From positions 62,001 through 126,000 of the forward strand of contig CAVUBM010000086.1 of the NCBI GenBank assembly GCA_963739645.1: a stretch of DNA of 64,000 nucleotides, given 5' to 3'. Positions 27,827 to 37,472 of the stretch are shown piece by piece. Below the pieces are notes generated by a model. That model worked only from the letters and a program-made list of their open reading frames with translations. It ran no database searches and was not told where the DNA came from. Position numbers and translations under genes: made by a program. The stretch is from JASHPR01 sp963739645 (GTDB lineage: Bacteria; Actinomycetota; Actinomycetes; Streptosporangiales; Streptosporangiaceae). Each line of letters begins with the position of its first letter. The first letter of the stretch is position 1.

Positions 27827-28564
27827 TCAGCCGCCCTGCCAGGAGTCGATCAGCGGCAGGAGCTCGGAGAGCCGGCTGATGACCGCGTCGGGCTCGGCGT
27901 CGGCGAACGCGGGCACCTCGCTGTGCGGGATCAGCACCGCGCGCATGCCCGCCTGCTTGGCGCCGTACACGTCGTCGTAGGGCCGGTCACCGACGAACAC
28001 GCACGCGGCCGGGTCGCTGACCCCGACCGCGGTCATCGCGGCCCGGAACGCCTCCGGATGCGGCTTGGTCCAGTCGATTTCGCTGGTGTAGACGGCGCCG
28101 TCGATCAGGTCGAGCATCCCGTCCCGGCCGAAGATCTCCTCGTGCCTGCTCCGCGGCCACATGGTGTTCGACAGCACACCGATCCTGATCCCGCGCCCGC
28201 GCAGCTGCCGGAACACCCCCGCGGCCTCCGGGTCGGTCAGCGTGTGCGGCTCCCAGGCCTCGAAGTAGCTGGCCAGGAAGCTGTCGGTGGGTTCCACCCC
28301 GGCCCGGGCGAACACGTGGTCGATGGTGGCGCTGCGGTGATCGCTTTCGGCTGCCCGCCAGAGCTCCTGCTCGGCTTCGCGGATCGCTGCGGCATGCCGC
28401 TGCGCATGCTCGTCGGCGTAGTGCCGCGCGCAGACCTCCTGCCAGAGCCGCACATGATCCACTGTGTGCCACGGGGTCAGCGTCCCGCCCCAGTCGAAGA
28501 TCACTGCCTGCACCGGGGCCTGCGGCCCAGGGGATTGCCGCTCGGGGGTCTGCCGTACCGCCAT
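27827..28564 (-). CDS. HAD-superfamily hydrolase
   Basis: A Rossmann-like phosphatase of 245 aa. Motif I is IFDWGGTL (the second Asp of DxD replaced by Gly, as in some HAD subgroups), motif II is GVLSNT, motif III Lys is in DWTKPHPEAF, and motif IV is VFVGDRPYDDVYGAKQAG. ATG 28564 is preferred over 28573 because it lies 7 nt after a TAGGAT hexamer. Substrate unknown. Confidence 0.87.
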   Translation of the reverse strand: MAVRQTPERQSPGPQAPVQAVIFDWGGTLTPWHTVDHVRLWQEVCARHYADEHAQRHAAAIREAEQELWRAAESDHRSATIDHVFARAGVEPTDSFLASYFEAWEPHTLTDPEAAGVFRQLRGRGIRIGVLSNTMWPRSRHEEIFGRDGMLDLIDGAVYTSEIDWTKPHPEAFRAAMTAVGVSDPAACVFVGDRPYDDVYGAKQAGMRAVLIPHSEVPAFADAEPDAVISRLSELLPLIDSWQGG

Positions 28565-28571
28565 GAGCCGC

Positions 28572-28577
28572 ATCCTA
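28572..28577 (-). promoter_or_regulatory. -10 hexamer TAGGAT of the leaderless HAD gene
   Basis: TAGGAT ends 7 nt before ATG 28564. It overlaps the stop of the upstream permease remnant. Confidence 0.55.
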
Positions 28578-29063
28578 TGCGCGGCCGCCGTGCGTCCCCG
28601 GGGCGTGCGCGTGCTGCGGCCGCACCGGGTCCCACCGGAAGAAGCAGACCGACGCGATCACGCCCACCGCGGCCCAGGCGGCGAGCACCGCGAGATCACG
28701 CCCGGAGATGAACGCGATCCCGCCGCCGCTGTGCTGCAGCGCCTGAGCTGCCGCGCTGATGATCGGTTTGGCGGGCAGGTAGCTCGTGGCGGTCGACAGC
28801 CAGTGGGGCGCGCCCGCCTGCGAGCCGAGTGCGCCGGAGAACAGGATCACGGGGATGTAGGTCAGCATGAGCACCGGGCCGGCGGACTGGGCCGCGGGGA
28901 TCAGCGTGGTGACCGCGGTGCCGATCGCGGTCCAGGCCAGAGCGCCCAGGGTTAAGGTCACCAGCAAGCTCAGCGCCGCCCCGGGGGTCACGTGCGCGTG
29001 GAACAGGGGGTAGCGCTTGCCGATCAGGAAGAACATCAGACTCTCCAGTCTCTGCGAGTACAT
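28575..29063 (-). pseudogene. ABC-2 permease remnant, 5'-truncated
   Basis: Only the last ~150 residues of an ABC-2 type permease remain: FFLIGKRYPLFHAHVTPG, then four hydrophobic segments including ALAWTAIGTAVTTLIPAAQ and the typical VILFSGALGSQ with HWLSTATSYLP. The N-terminal TM helices and any ATPase partner are missing. Such permeases commonly sit beside NarL-type two-component genes like the next pair, so this is likely a partially deleted operon. Confidence 0.75.
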
Positions 29064-29252
29064 GACGCCCGGACGTTCGTGGCCGGACATGGACCACGAT
29101 CGCGCCCAGGAGCCTGTCGCGTCTTCGGCGCCTGGGCGGATCTTGGCGCGGGCCCGGCGCTCCACCCTGGGTTGGAGACCGTCACCTCCGGGTGGAGCCC
29201 GGGCGGCCGTGAGATCAACCGCAGGGACGGCGACCCGCGCCAGGCCGCGCCG

Positions 29253-29258
29253 TACCCT
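29253..29258 (+). promoter_or_regulatory. -10 hexamer TACCCT of the leaderless histidine kinase gene
   Basis: TACCCT ends 7 nt before ATG 29266; no Shine-Dalgarno. Confidence 0.55.
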
Positions 29259-29265
29259 GGCTCAT

Positions 29266-30572
29266 ATGGACACCGACCGGTCGGCGAACCCGACGCTGGC
29301 GGCGGTGCGGCTGGCCCGCGCCCAGCGCGACGCCGTGATGCGGCGGCTCCGGCCGGTCAGCCTGGTCATCCTCGCGCTCGTGCTGGTCATCGCGGTCCGC
29401 CAGCAGCCGCATCCCGGCCTGCACGGCGAGCCGCTGGCGGTCCTGATCGCGCTGGCCGCGGTCGAGATCGGCGCGGTGGCGGCGCTCTGGATGCCCAAGG
29501 CTGCCGGGGGCTGCTGGTCGTGCCGTTTGTGCCGCTGGCGGTCGGCTCGGTGGTCCTGGCCTGGCTGCAGCGCGGGACCGCTGGCTCCCTCGGCTTCCTC
29601 ATCCTGGCGCTGGCGGCAATGAGGATCCTGTCGGCCCGGCGCGACCGGCTGTTGGTCGCCGCGAGCGTGGCCGGGATCGGCGTGATCCTGGTGCTGGCCG
29701 CGGCAGCGGCCCACGCCCACGGCCACACGCCCGACGCGGCCAGCGTGCTGACCGCCACCCTGCCCGGGTTCGCGGTGGCGGTCGTGGTGCTCAGCCGGCG
29801 GCTGGACCGGGACAGCTACCAGATCGAGCGGCTGCTGCTCGATCTCGAGCGCGCCCAGGACGCCGAGGTGCGCGCGGCGGCACTGGCCGAACGGCAGCGT
29901 CTGGCCCGGGAGATGCACGACGTGCTCGCGCACTCGCTGTCCGGGCTCGCCCTGCAGTTGGAGGGCGCCCGGCTGCTGGCCATCGAGGACTCGGCGGACG
30001 CCCGGCTGACCGACGCCGTCGAGCGCGCCCACCATCTGGCCAAGTCCGGGCTGCAGGAGGCGCGGCGGGCGATCGGCATGCTCCGCGACGACGAGCTGCC
30101 CGGGCCGGAGCGGCTGGCCGGGCTGGCTGAGGAGTTCGAGCGCGACAGCGGGCTGCGCTGCGAGGTCGCGGTCACCGGCACGCCGCACGGGCTCGATCCC
30201 CAGGTCCGGCTGGCGCTGTACCGGGTGGCCCAGGAGGCGCTCACGAACATCCGCAAGCACGCCCACGCCTGCCGCGTTGAGGTGCGCCTGTGCTACCAGC
30301 CGCACGGTACCCACCTGGCGGTCGAGGACTACGGCCCCGGCCAGCCAGCACCGGCCTACAACACGGTCAGCAGCACGGCCGGCCGCGCGGTGCGCAGCCC
30401 GGCCAGCGGCGCGGCCAACGGTGCCGGTCCCGCGCCCAGCACTGTCGCCGACCGGGGTAGCCGCGGGTACGGGCTGACCGGCATGCGGGAGCGGGCCGAG
30501 CTGCTCGGGGGCCGGCTGACCGCGGCCCCGACCCGGACCGGGTTCCTGGTGGAGCTGTGGGTGCCGGCGTGA
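29266..30572 (+). CDS. NarL-type sensor histidine kinase, one indel
   Basis: About 435 aa. The N-terminal half has five or six TM helices (SLVILALVLVIAV; LLVVPFVPLAVGSVVLAWL, after an indel near 29505). A short coiled coil precedes the HisKA_3 box RQRLAREMHDVLAHSLSGLA, with the phospho-acceptor His. The HATPase has EALTNIRKHAHA (N box) and GYGLTGMRERAELLGG (G box). A ~35-residue Ala/Pro insert lies between the D and G boxes. It couples by GTGA overlap to the response regulator. Confidence 0.92.
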
Positions 30573-31267
30573 CCGGCCCCATCCGGGTGCTGCTCGCCGA
30601 CGACCAGCGGGTGGTGCGCGACGGGCTGGTCCTGCTGCTCGGCCTGCTGCCCCAGGTCGAGGTCGTGGGGACGGCGGGCGACGGCGAGGAGGCCGTGGAC
30701 CGGGCCGCGGCGCTGCGGCCAGATGTCGTGCTGATGGACCTGCGGATGCCGCGCTGCGACGGTGTCGAGGCCACCCGCAGGCTCCGTGAGCGGGAGCCCG
30801 GGATCAAGGTGATCGTGCTCACCACCTACGCGGACGACCGGTCGGTCATCGAGGCGCTGCGCGCCGGCGCCCGGGGCTACCTGACCAAGGACGCTGGCGC
30901 GGACGAGATCCTGCGGGCGCTGCAGCAGGTCGTCGCCGGCCAGGCGGTCATCGACCCCGCGGTGCAGCACCATCTGGTGGACGCGATCGCCCATCCGTCC
31001 CCGGCCGGCGCGGACGGGGGTGCCGCCCAGGACGTCACGGGCCCCGCGATGCCCGGCCGGCCGCTGCCGAACGGCCTCACGCCGCGCGAGGCCGAGGTGC
31101 TGCAGCTCATCGCCGCGGGCCTGTCCAACGCGGAGATCGCGAGCGACCTCGTGGTCAGCGAGGCGACCGTGAAGAGCCACATCAATCACCTGCTGGCCAA
31201 GATCGGAGCCCGAGACCGGGCGCAGGCGGTCAGCTTCGCTTACCAGAACGGAATCGCCTCGGCTTAG
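30569..31267 (+). CDS. NarL/LuxR-type response regulator
   Basis: The receiver domain has the acidic pocket LLADDQ, phospho-acceptor Asp in VVLMDLRMP, Thr in VLTTY and Lys in LTKDAGA. A linker of ~35 residues leads to a LuxR HTH: LTPREAEVLQLIAAGLSNAEIA and SEATVKSHINHLLAKIG. GTG 30569 overlaps the kinase stop, so the pair is cotranslated. 232 aa. The likely target is the neighbouring (now truncated) ABC transporter; this is inferred. Confidence 0.94.
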   Translation: MTGPIRVLLADDQRVVRDGLVLLLGLLPQVEVVGTAGDGEEAVDRAAALRPDVVLMDLRMPRCDGVEATRRLREREPGIKVIVLTTYADDRSVIEALRAGARGYLTKDAGADEILRALQQVVAGQAVIDPAVQHHLVDAIAHPSPAGADGGAAQDVTGPAMPGRPLPNGLTPREAEVLQLIAAGLSNAEIASDLVVSEATVKSHINHLLAKIGARDRAQAVSFAYQNGIASA

Positions 31268-31303
31268 CGAGGACAGCCTGGCCCGGCGCAGGGCCATTTC
31301 GGC

Positions 31304-31309
31304 TACGGT
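31304..31309 (+). promoter_or_regulatory. -10 hexamer TACGGT of a leaderless gene
   Basis: TACGGT ends 6 nt before ATG 31316. Confidence 0.55.
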
Positions 31310-31315
31310 CATCGC

Positions 31316-31903
31316 ATGTCCGGATTGCAATTCATCGTCGAGTTTGTCAAGGCGCTCGCGTGGCCGGTGGCCATCGTCGCGATCGTGGTGTTTCTCCGCC
31401 GCCCGATCGTGGACATCCTGATGCAGCTGGCCTCCGGTCTGCGGCGGCTGCGCGCCGGGCAGGGCGATGCCGAGTTCGACCGGATCGCCGGCCAGGCCAA
31501 GGCCGAGCTGACCGCCACGGTGTCGGCGATACCGACCGTGGGCACGGGCGCGGCGCCGATCCCGGTTCTGCTCAGGTTCGCGGCCACGGCCGATGACGAC
31601 CCGGCGGCGGCCATCACCCAGTCGCTCGGCGCCGTCGAGGCCGCCCTGCGGGACCTGCTCGGTTCCAGCGGCAAGCTGGTGCCGGTGGGGACCGGTGACC
31701 CGACGGCCATTGCCCGCTTCGCCCGGGATCAGGGGCTGGTGCCCGAATCCATTGTCCGCGCGGTCGATGGCGTGGTCACGCTGCGCAATTCCGCGACGGC
31801 GGATCCGCAGCGGGTAACCAAGGATCAGGCCGTGAAGTACCTGGCGCTGGTTGACGCTCTGCTGTTTGCCCTTGGCACGCAGCGAGAACGGTCGATGTCA
31901 TGA
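31316..31903 (+). CDS. Hypothetical membrane-anchored protein
   Basis: 195 aa, not recognised. One N-terminal TM helix (ALAWPVAIVAIVVFLRRPI) is followed by a cytoplasmic alpha-helical region with an Ala-rich linker, the segment ITQSLGAVEAALRDLLG and a C-terminal helix containing RVTKDQAVKYLALVDALL. The shape resembles small membrane-tethered helical proteins that are common in actinobacteria. The next 211 bp to 32114 hold no gene. Confidence 0.7.
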   Translation: MSGLQFIVEFVKALAWPVAIVAIVVFLRRPIVDILMQLASGLRRLRAGQGDAEFDRIAGQAKAELTATVSAIPTVGTGAAPIPVLLRFAATADDDPAAAITQSLGAVEAALRDLLGSSGKLVPVGTGDPTAIARFARDQGLVPESIVRAVDGVVTLRNSATADPQRVTKDQAVKYLALVDALLFALGTQRERSMS

Positions 31904-32114
31904 CGTGACGCGTATTGCGTCGGACGTGATCAAGGTTCAGGCTAAAGGGCGGTACCCACTGGTTTCCAGCGTTCCCCAGCGGCATCTCAAGGCGCGAAAA
32001 GGTTGTCTTAGCCGCTGCCTTGCCGTCGCCTGAAGTTTGATCAGGTCCCTTAGCGTCACCGGCTGGAACATCCGGCCTCGCGACCGGACGAGCGGCCCCG
32101 AGAAGGAGGAGCGG

Positions 32115-34580
32115 ATGCGGCATCCGAACCGGCAGCGTGGACGGATTGATGCTCGATGGCGGGGTCTGCGGGCCATCGCCGTCGCAGGAAGCGCGGCCCT
32201 GGTGGGCGCGCTCTTCGTGGCGGCAAGCGCCACTCCCGGGCTGGCCTCGGCCTCCCGGCCGACCGCGGCAAATGGCCAGGCCGGGGCGAACACCTGTCAT
32301 CTCACCAATGGCATCAAGCACGTGGTGCAGATTGGCTTTGACAATGTGCACTTCTTCAGGGATAACCCGAACGTCCCTTCGGACCTGCAGATGCTGCCGA
32401 ATCTGCTGCATTTCCTCGAGGCGAACGGCACGTTCCTGTCGAACAGCCACACCCCGCTGATCGCGCACACCGGGGACGATCTGCTCACGACCGCCACCGG
32501 GCTGTACGGCGACCGGCACGGGGACGGGATCGCCAACAGCTACCAGGCGTATAACGCCGACGGCACGACCGACCCGGCCACCATCTTCACCTACTGGAAC
32601 GACGCGATCGACGACACGGCGTCGACCCCGAACGCCGGGCACGACACCAACCCGAACCTGGTGTACTCGCCGACCCCGCCGGCCACCACGAACCCGCCGG
32701 TCAAGCCGGACACGGTCGCCCCGGCACCCTGGGTTCCGTTTACCCGGGCCGGCTGCAATGTGGGCGAGATCGCCACGGTGAACCAGGAGCTGGAAAACCC
32801 CACCCCGGACATCCCCGACGCGTTCGGCGCCAATTCGCCGGAGGCGCAGCAGCTTGCCGCCGACCCGGACTCCTTCAAGGACCCCGAGACCGCCGACTAC
32901 ATCGGCCTGGCCGTGCACTGCGCGAAGGGCGGCGCGTTCTGCACCAACGCCGAGGCGGTCAAGTACGGGCAGACCACGCCGTCACACACGGCCGTGGCGG
33001 ACGTGCTGCCGGATGAGCCCGGCGGCTATGCCGGCTACCAGGCTCTCTTCGGCCACAGGTACATCGCGCCGCAGCTGGGCGGCGGCACCGCGAGCCTGAC
33101 CCACGACGGCTACCAGGTGACCAACGCGGCGGGCAACCTCGTCGACCTGAACGGGAACCAGATCAACGGCGCGTTCCTGACCAACCACCCGGGCTTCCCC
33201 GGTTACGACAGCATCAACGCGTCGCAGTCCCTGGCCTACGCGGCCGACATGCTGGAGAACGGCGTCCAGGTAGCCAATATCTATATGTCCGACCTGCACG
33301 GGAACGAGTTCATCACCGGCCTGGACGGCCCGGGCGAGCCCTGCTACAAGGCCCCGGACGCGCTCGGCAGCGGCAGTGCGTGCTACGTCGCCCAGGCGCA
33401 GTACTACAACCAGGCGTTCGGAACGTTCTTCAAGCGGCTCGCCACCGACGGGATCACGCCGGCGAACACGCTGTTCGTGGTCAGCTCCGACGAGGGTGAC
33501 CATGAGGCGGGCGCCAACGTCGGGCGGGCGATCCAGCCCACCCCGGCCAGCTGCGACGGAGCCACGGTCAGCGGCAACGCGGTGACCCCGGACGTGGCGT
33601 GCACCTACCCGGCCGGGTCGTTCGGCGAGCTGGACGGGAACCTCACCGGGCTGCTGGCCGCCGCGGGCAACACCACCCCGTTCGGCCTGGAAGCCGACAC
33701 GGCGCCGGAGTTCTACCTAACCGGCAACCCAGGGCCGGATACGCCCGTGGTGCGGACATTCGAGCACGATGTTGCGAATCTCACCGCGGCTAACCCGTAT
33801 ACCGGCACCACCCAGAAGATCGACAACTACCTGGCGGATCCGACCGAGGAAGCCATCCTGCACTTCGTGGACGCCGACCCGGCCCGGACGCCGACGCTCG
33901 CGATGTTCGCCAGGCCCGACTATTACCTGTCGACGGGCCCGGCGACCTGCAGCGGTGCCTGCGTCCAGCAGAACACCGGGTTCGCGTGGGATCACGGTGA
34001 TTACGCCGCCGAGATCGACACCAACTACGCCGCGTTCGCCGGGCCCGGGGTACGCCACCTGGGTCTCGACGGTCCGTCGGCGAGCCAGGGCACGACCTCG
34101 TCCGGCCCGGACAGCGGCCAGATCGAGGTGGTCCAGGACCACTTCCCTGGCCCCTGGGTGGATGAGACCGACATCCGGCCGACCATCATGTACCTGACCG
34201 GGCTGCGCGACGACTACGAGCACGACGGCCGGGTGATCACGCAGATCCTCAGCGACCCGAACCGGGCGCTGAACGCTCCCGGCGTGACCCCTCTGGGTGA
34301 GTGCTACAAGCAGCTCAACTCCAGTGTCGGCGACTTCGGCGCCGCCACGCTGCAGGCCGACACGCAGGCCATCGACGGCAGCAGCGAGGGGGCCTACGTC
34401 GCCACCGGCCAGGCGCTCCGGGGCCTCGAGGTGGCCAGGGACCGGCTGGCCGGCCTGATCAAGGGAGAGCTCGAGGCGGCGGCCTTCGGTGACCGGAGTA
34501 TCAGCCAGGTGGGCCCGCAGATCCTGGGCTGCCAGCTGATCATTCACCGGGCCGGGCAGTTGGCCAGCGCCGCCAGCTGA
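32115..34580 (+). CDS. Secreted alkaline-phosphatase-superfamily protein
   Basis: 821 aa with a signal peptide: an Arg-rich start, the hydrophobic core AVAGSAALVGALFVAASA, and probable cleavage after GLASA. The mature protein has the phosphatase/sulfatase fold: IGFDNVHFF near the start, a SNSHTPLIAHTGDDLLTTATG nucleophile-like region, VSSDEGDHEAG (metal ligands) and WDHGDYAAEID (distal His). GAAGGAGGA lies 5 nt before ATG 32115. No anchor is visible. Homologues are annotated as exported phosphoesterases of unknown substrate. Conserved cysteine pairs suggest disulfides. Confidence 0.82.
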   Translation: MRHPNRQRGRIDARWRGLRAIAVAGSAALVGALFVAASATPGLASASRPTAANGQAGANTCHLTNGIKHVVQIGFDNVHFFRDNPNVPSDLQMLPNLLHFLEANGTFLSNSHTPLIAHTGDDLLTTATGLYGDRHGDGIANSYQAYNADGTTDPATIFTYWNDAIDDTASTPNAGHDTNPNLVYSPTPPATTNPPVKPDTVAPAPWVPFTRAGCNVGEIATVNQELENPTPDIPDAFGANSPEAQQLAADPDSFKDPETADYIGLAVHCAKGGAFCTNAEAVKYGQTTPSHTAVADVLPDEPGGYAGYQALFGHRYIAPQLGGGTASLTHDGYQVTNAAGNLVDLNGNQINGAFLTNHPGFPGYDSINASQSLAYAADMLENGVQVANIYMSDLHGNEFITGLDGPGEPCYKAPDALGSGSACYVAQAQYYNQAFGTFFKRLATDGITPANTLFVVSSDEGDHEAGANVGRAIQPTPASCDGATVSGNAVTPDVACTYPAGSFGELDGNLTGLLAAAGNTTPFGLEADTAPEFYLTGNPGPDTPVVRTFEHDVANLTAANPYTGTTQKIDNYLADPTEEAILHFVDADPARTPTLAMFARPDYYLSTGPATCSGACVQQNTGFAWDHGDYAAEIDTNYAAFAGPGVRHLGLDGPSASQGTTSSGPDSGQIEVVQDHFPGPWVDETDIRPTIMYLTGLRDDYEHDGRVITQILSDPNRALNAPGVTPLGECYKQLNSSVGDFGAATLQADTQAIDGSSEGAYVATGQALRGLEVARDRLAGLIKGELEAAAFGDRSISQVGPQILGCQLIIHRAGQLASAAS

Positions 34581-34603
34581 CCGGCGGGCCAGGACCCGCA
34601 GCG

Positions 34604-34634
34604 GCGGTCCCGGGTGCGGTACGCCCGGGACCGC
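34604..34634 (+). terminator. GC-rich hairpin after the secreted phosphatase gene
   Basis: A perfect 11-bp stem, GCGGTCCCGGG pairing with CCCGGGACCGC, with a 9-nt loop, 24 nt after the stop. There is no U-run, as is usual for actinobacterial terminators. Confidence 0.75.
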
Positions 34635-34750
34635 CCGTGTGTCCGGCGCCGTGTGTTTGGCCTGGCCGTGCGCGCCCCGGTCCAGCCTGGGAGACTAGTG
34701 GGAATTCATGACATGCTCAGGCAGCGTCGGCACAGAAGGGACGATTTGCC

Positions 34751-35042
34751 ATGGCCGATCCGGACGGCGCGGTCGAACTACGCGGAACGGTCGCCCCGAG
34801 CCCGGCCAGCAGTCCCGACGCGCTCGTCGCGCAGATCGAGCAGACCCGGGAGAACCTGGCGCAGACCATCGACATCCTGGCCGACCGGGTCAGCCCGTCC
34901 GGCAACATGCGGCGGCTGCGCGAGCAGGCCAGGGAGGAAGCGGCCCGGCCTGAGGTCCGTTTGGCCGCGGCCGCGGTCGGCCTGGCGGTTATCGGGCTGG
35001 TCATACTCAGGGTCTGGGCCGGCGCAGAGGTAGCCCCGCCCG
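34751..35042 (+). CDS. DUF3618 family protein
   Basis: A small membrane-associated protein. The hallmark DALVAQIEQTRENLAQTIDILADRV is followed by an amphipathic stretch and one TM helix (AAAAVGLAVIGLVILRVW). Family members are ~90-130 aa, often near phage-shock or YtxH-like genes. The raw frame stays open to 35392, over the next gene. A stop near 35042-35111 is expected, so an indel is likely and the end is approximate. Confidence 0.75.
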
Positions 35043-35927
35043 ATGCCCGATCACTCCGGAACGCCGGATCACTCAGGAAGCCCGGATCACGCCGGAACCA
35101 CCGCCCTGGTGACCGGCGCGTCCAGCGGCATCGGCCGGGCCGTGGCCGAGCTGCTCGCCGCCGGGGGTGCCTCGGTGGGCGTGTGCTCGGTGGACGCTTC
35201 CGGGGCCGAGGCGGTCGCAGACGCGATCACGGCCCGGGGCGGGTCCGCGCTGCCAGTGCCCGCGGACGTCAGGGACCCTGCCTCGGTCGAGGCGGCGGTC
35301 CAGGCCACGGTGACCGCGTACGGCGGTCTGGACACCTTGGTCACGTCCGCGGGGATCCAGACCTACGGGACAGCCGCCGACACCGGCACTGATACCTGGG
35401 ATGAGACCTTCGCGGTCAACGTAAAAGGGGTGTTCATCGCGGCCCGGGCCGCCCTGCCGCATCTGCGGCGCAGTGCCAGGGGAGCGGTGGTGGTCGTGTC
35501 CTCGGTGCAGGCGCTGGCCACGCAGACCGACGTGGCCGCCTACACCGCGAGCAAGGGCGCGCTCAACGCGCTGGCCCGTTCCATGGCGATCGACGAGGCC
35601 GCGCACGGGGTCCGGGTGAACACCGTGTGCCCCGGGTCGGTGGACACCCCGATGCTGCGCCATTCGGCCGGCCTGTTCAGCGACGGCACCCCGGAGGGAA
35701 CGCAGCGGACCATGGCCGGGTGGGGCCGCTCGCACCCGCTGGGCCGGGTCGCGCAGCCCAGCGAGGTAGCCGAGGTGATCTGCTTCCTGGCCAGCCCGCG
35801 GGCCAGCTTCGTGACCGGTGAGGACATCCGGGTCGACGGTGGGCTGCTGGCCGGGCTGGCCGTGGCCCTGCCCGCCGCGGCCGGAGTTTCACCGCCGGGC
35901 CCGCGGGCAGGTTCGCCGACGGGGTAG
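35043..35927 (+). CDS. SDR-family oxidoreductase
   Basis: A classical SDR of 294 aa. It has TGASSGIG, DVRDPASVEAAV, TSAGIQTYG (the NNAG equivalent), Ser in VVSSVQAL, YTASKGALNALAR with Tyr and Lys, and the C-terminal GEDIRVDGG. The N-terminus has three PDHSG(T/S) hexapeptide repeats from an 18-bp tandem repeat (35046-35099). It lies next to a mannonate dehydratase remnant, so it may have been a fructuronate reductase-type enzyme of hexuronate breakdown. That role is inferred from context only. Confidence 0.85.
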   Translation: MPDHSGTPDHSGSPDHAGTTALVTGASSGIGRAVAELLAAGGASVGVCSVDASGAEAVADAITARGGSALPVPADVRDPASVEAAVQATVTAYGGLDTLVTSAGIQTYGTAADTGTDTWDETFAVNVKGVFIAARAALPHLRRSARGAVVVVSSVQALATQTDVAAYTASKGALNALARSMAIDEAAHGVRVNTVCPGSVDTPMLRHSAGLFSDGTPEGTQRTMAGWGRSHPLGRVAQPSEVAEVICFLASPRASFVTGEDIRVDGGLLAGLAVALPAAAGVSPPGPRAGSPTG

Positions 35928-35928
35928 C

Positions 35929-36267
35929 CGCGCCGGCAACGCACTCGCGGGCTACAAGCTCACCCCGGGCGGCGCGCCGGCCGGGCCGATCAGCGCCGCA
36001 CAGATGTGGGACAACCACCGGTACTTCCTCGACGCCGTGCTCCCGGCGGCGGTGCTGCGCCGGCTCGCGGACGCAGGCTTCGACGGATTCCTCATCGACG
36101 ACCACGTGCCCGCGATGATCGGGGACCCTGGCACCTTCGGCGACACGTCGTCCGAGGCGTACTGCTCCCGCGGCCGGGCGTACGCGATCGGGTACCTGCA
36201 GGGCCTGCTGCGGGCGCTGGGCCTGGACGGCGAGCCTCAGGCAAAGGCCTTGCCTTCGCCCCGGTAA
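35929..36267 (+). pseudogene. uxuA: Mannonate dehydratase remnant with internal deletion
   Basis: It reads GNALAGYKLTPGGAP, MWDNHRYFLDAVLP and then jumps in frame to VLRRLADAGFDGFLIDDHVP and CSRGRAYAIGYLQGLLRAL. These are the middle and the C-terminus of UxuA. About 95 residues between them, including metal ligands, are absent, and the N-terminal part is missing. The junction has microhomology (GCCGTGCT / GCGGTGCT). It cannot be active. It overlaps the end of the convergent racemase-like gene by ~30 bp. Confidence 0.72.
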
Positions 36268-37448
36268 GTCGGGACGGTCCCGATCACTGAGCTGCCGTCG
36301 ATCAGGTGCAGCTCGTTGAACCGCTCGCACAGCTCGCCCGCCTTGGCGTGCCGGAACCACACCCGGTCACCGATCCGCAGCCGGTCCGCCGCGGCGCCGA
36401 GCAGCGGGGTCTGCACCTCGCCGGCGCCCTCCTGCTTGTCCAGCCGGAGCCCGGCCGGGAGGTACGGGGCCGGCAGCCTGGCCCGGTTGCCCGCGCCGGA
36501 GGCGAGGTAGCCGCCGCCGAGCGCGGTGACCACGCCCGGTCCCGGCCTGCGCACCACGGGCAGCGCGAACAGGGCCGCGGGCTGGCCGCTGAAGCTCCGG
36601 TAGCTGTCGAACAGCCGGGGCTGGTAGAGCCCGGATCCGGCGCCGATCTCGGTCACCGCCGCCTCGGCTGTCGTCTTCTCGACCGAGCCGGTGCCGCCGC
36701 CGTTGACGAACTCCAGCGGCGCCACGGCCCGCACGGCCGCGACGATCGCGGCCCGGCGCCGGGCCAGCTCGGCCCCGGACTTCCGCTGCATGAACCGGAT
36801 GGCCAGCGTCTGCAGTGGCTGTCCGGCCAGGTTGTCGCCGACCCCGGCGATCTGGCCCTCGTAGGCCATCAGCCCGGCCAGGCGCAGCCCGGGCCGGGAC
36901 ATGATCGCGGTGGCCAGGGCCGCGGCGTCGGCGGGGGTGCGGACCGGTGAACGGCGCGCGCCCGCGCGCAGCAGCCCGCGCAGGGCCAGGTAGCCGGCGT
37001 CGATGTCGATACAGACCCGGACCGGGTGGGGCCCGCCCGTGCTAGCCGCGACGGCCTTCTCGATCATGTCGAGGTGCTCGGGGCAGTCCACCATCACGGT
37101 GATCGCCCTGGCGGTCGCGGCGTCGCCGGCCAGCCGGGCCAGCGCGGTCCGGTTGGCCGTGGGGTAGGCGACCACGATGTCGTCGCTGGTGCCGCACTCG
37201 GCCAGCCACAGCGCCTCGGGCAGGGTGAAGGCCAGGATGCCGCGGAAGCCGTCCAGGCCCAGCGCGCGGGTAACCAGCTCGCGGCAGCGCACCGACTTGC
37301 TCGCCAGGCGGATCGGCTTGCCCGCGGCGCGCCGGGTCATCCCCTCCGCGTTGGCGCGCAGCGCGGCCAGGTCGACGACCGCGAACGGCGGCTCGAGATG
37401 AGCGGTCGCGGTGTCGTAGCGCTGCAGATCCTCGGCGGTTGCCGGCAT
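36237..37448 (-). CDS. PLP-dependent alanine-racemase-fold protein (amino acid deaminase/aldolase type)
   Basis: 403 aa with an intact frame. The N-terminal barrel contains the PLP lysine region GKPIRLASKSVRC, the segment AFTLPEALWLAE, CIDIDAGY and VNGGGTGSVEKTTAE. The C-terminal domain has IGDRVWFRHAKAGELCERFNE, with ligands resembling D-threonine aldolase / D-serine dehydratase proteins. It lies 24 bp from gcvH on the same strand, so a link to glycine or D-amino acid turnover is reasonable. The substrate is not known. Confidence 0.83.
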   Translation of the reverse strand: MPATAEDLQRYDTATAHLEPPFAVVDLAALRANAEGMTRRAAGKPIRLASKSVRCRELVTRALGLDGFRGILAFTLPEALWLAECGTSDDIVVAYPTANRTALARLAGDAATARAITVMVDCPEHLDMIEKAVAASTGGPHPVRVCIDIDAGYLALRGLLRAGARRSPVRTPADAAALATAIMSRPGLRLAGLMAYEGQIAGVGDNLAGQPLQTLAIRFMQRKSGAELARRRAAIVAAVRAVAPLEFVNGGGTGSVEKTTAEAAVTEIGAGSGLYQPRLFDSYRSFSGQPAALFALPVVRRPGPGVVTALGGGYLASGAGNRARLPAPYLPAGLRLDKQEGAGEVQTPLLGAAADRLRIGDRVWFRHAKAGELCERFNELHLIDGSSVIGTVPTYRGEGKAFA

Positions 37449-37472
37449 GAATCACTCCTTGCCGAGGAGGCT

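Noticed and set aside
34751..35392. A single long protein from the DUF3618 start to 35392
   Set aside because: The last ~350 bp coincide with a clear SDR gene in another frame and show no DUF3618-like sequence.
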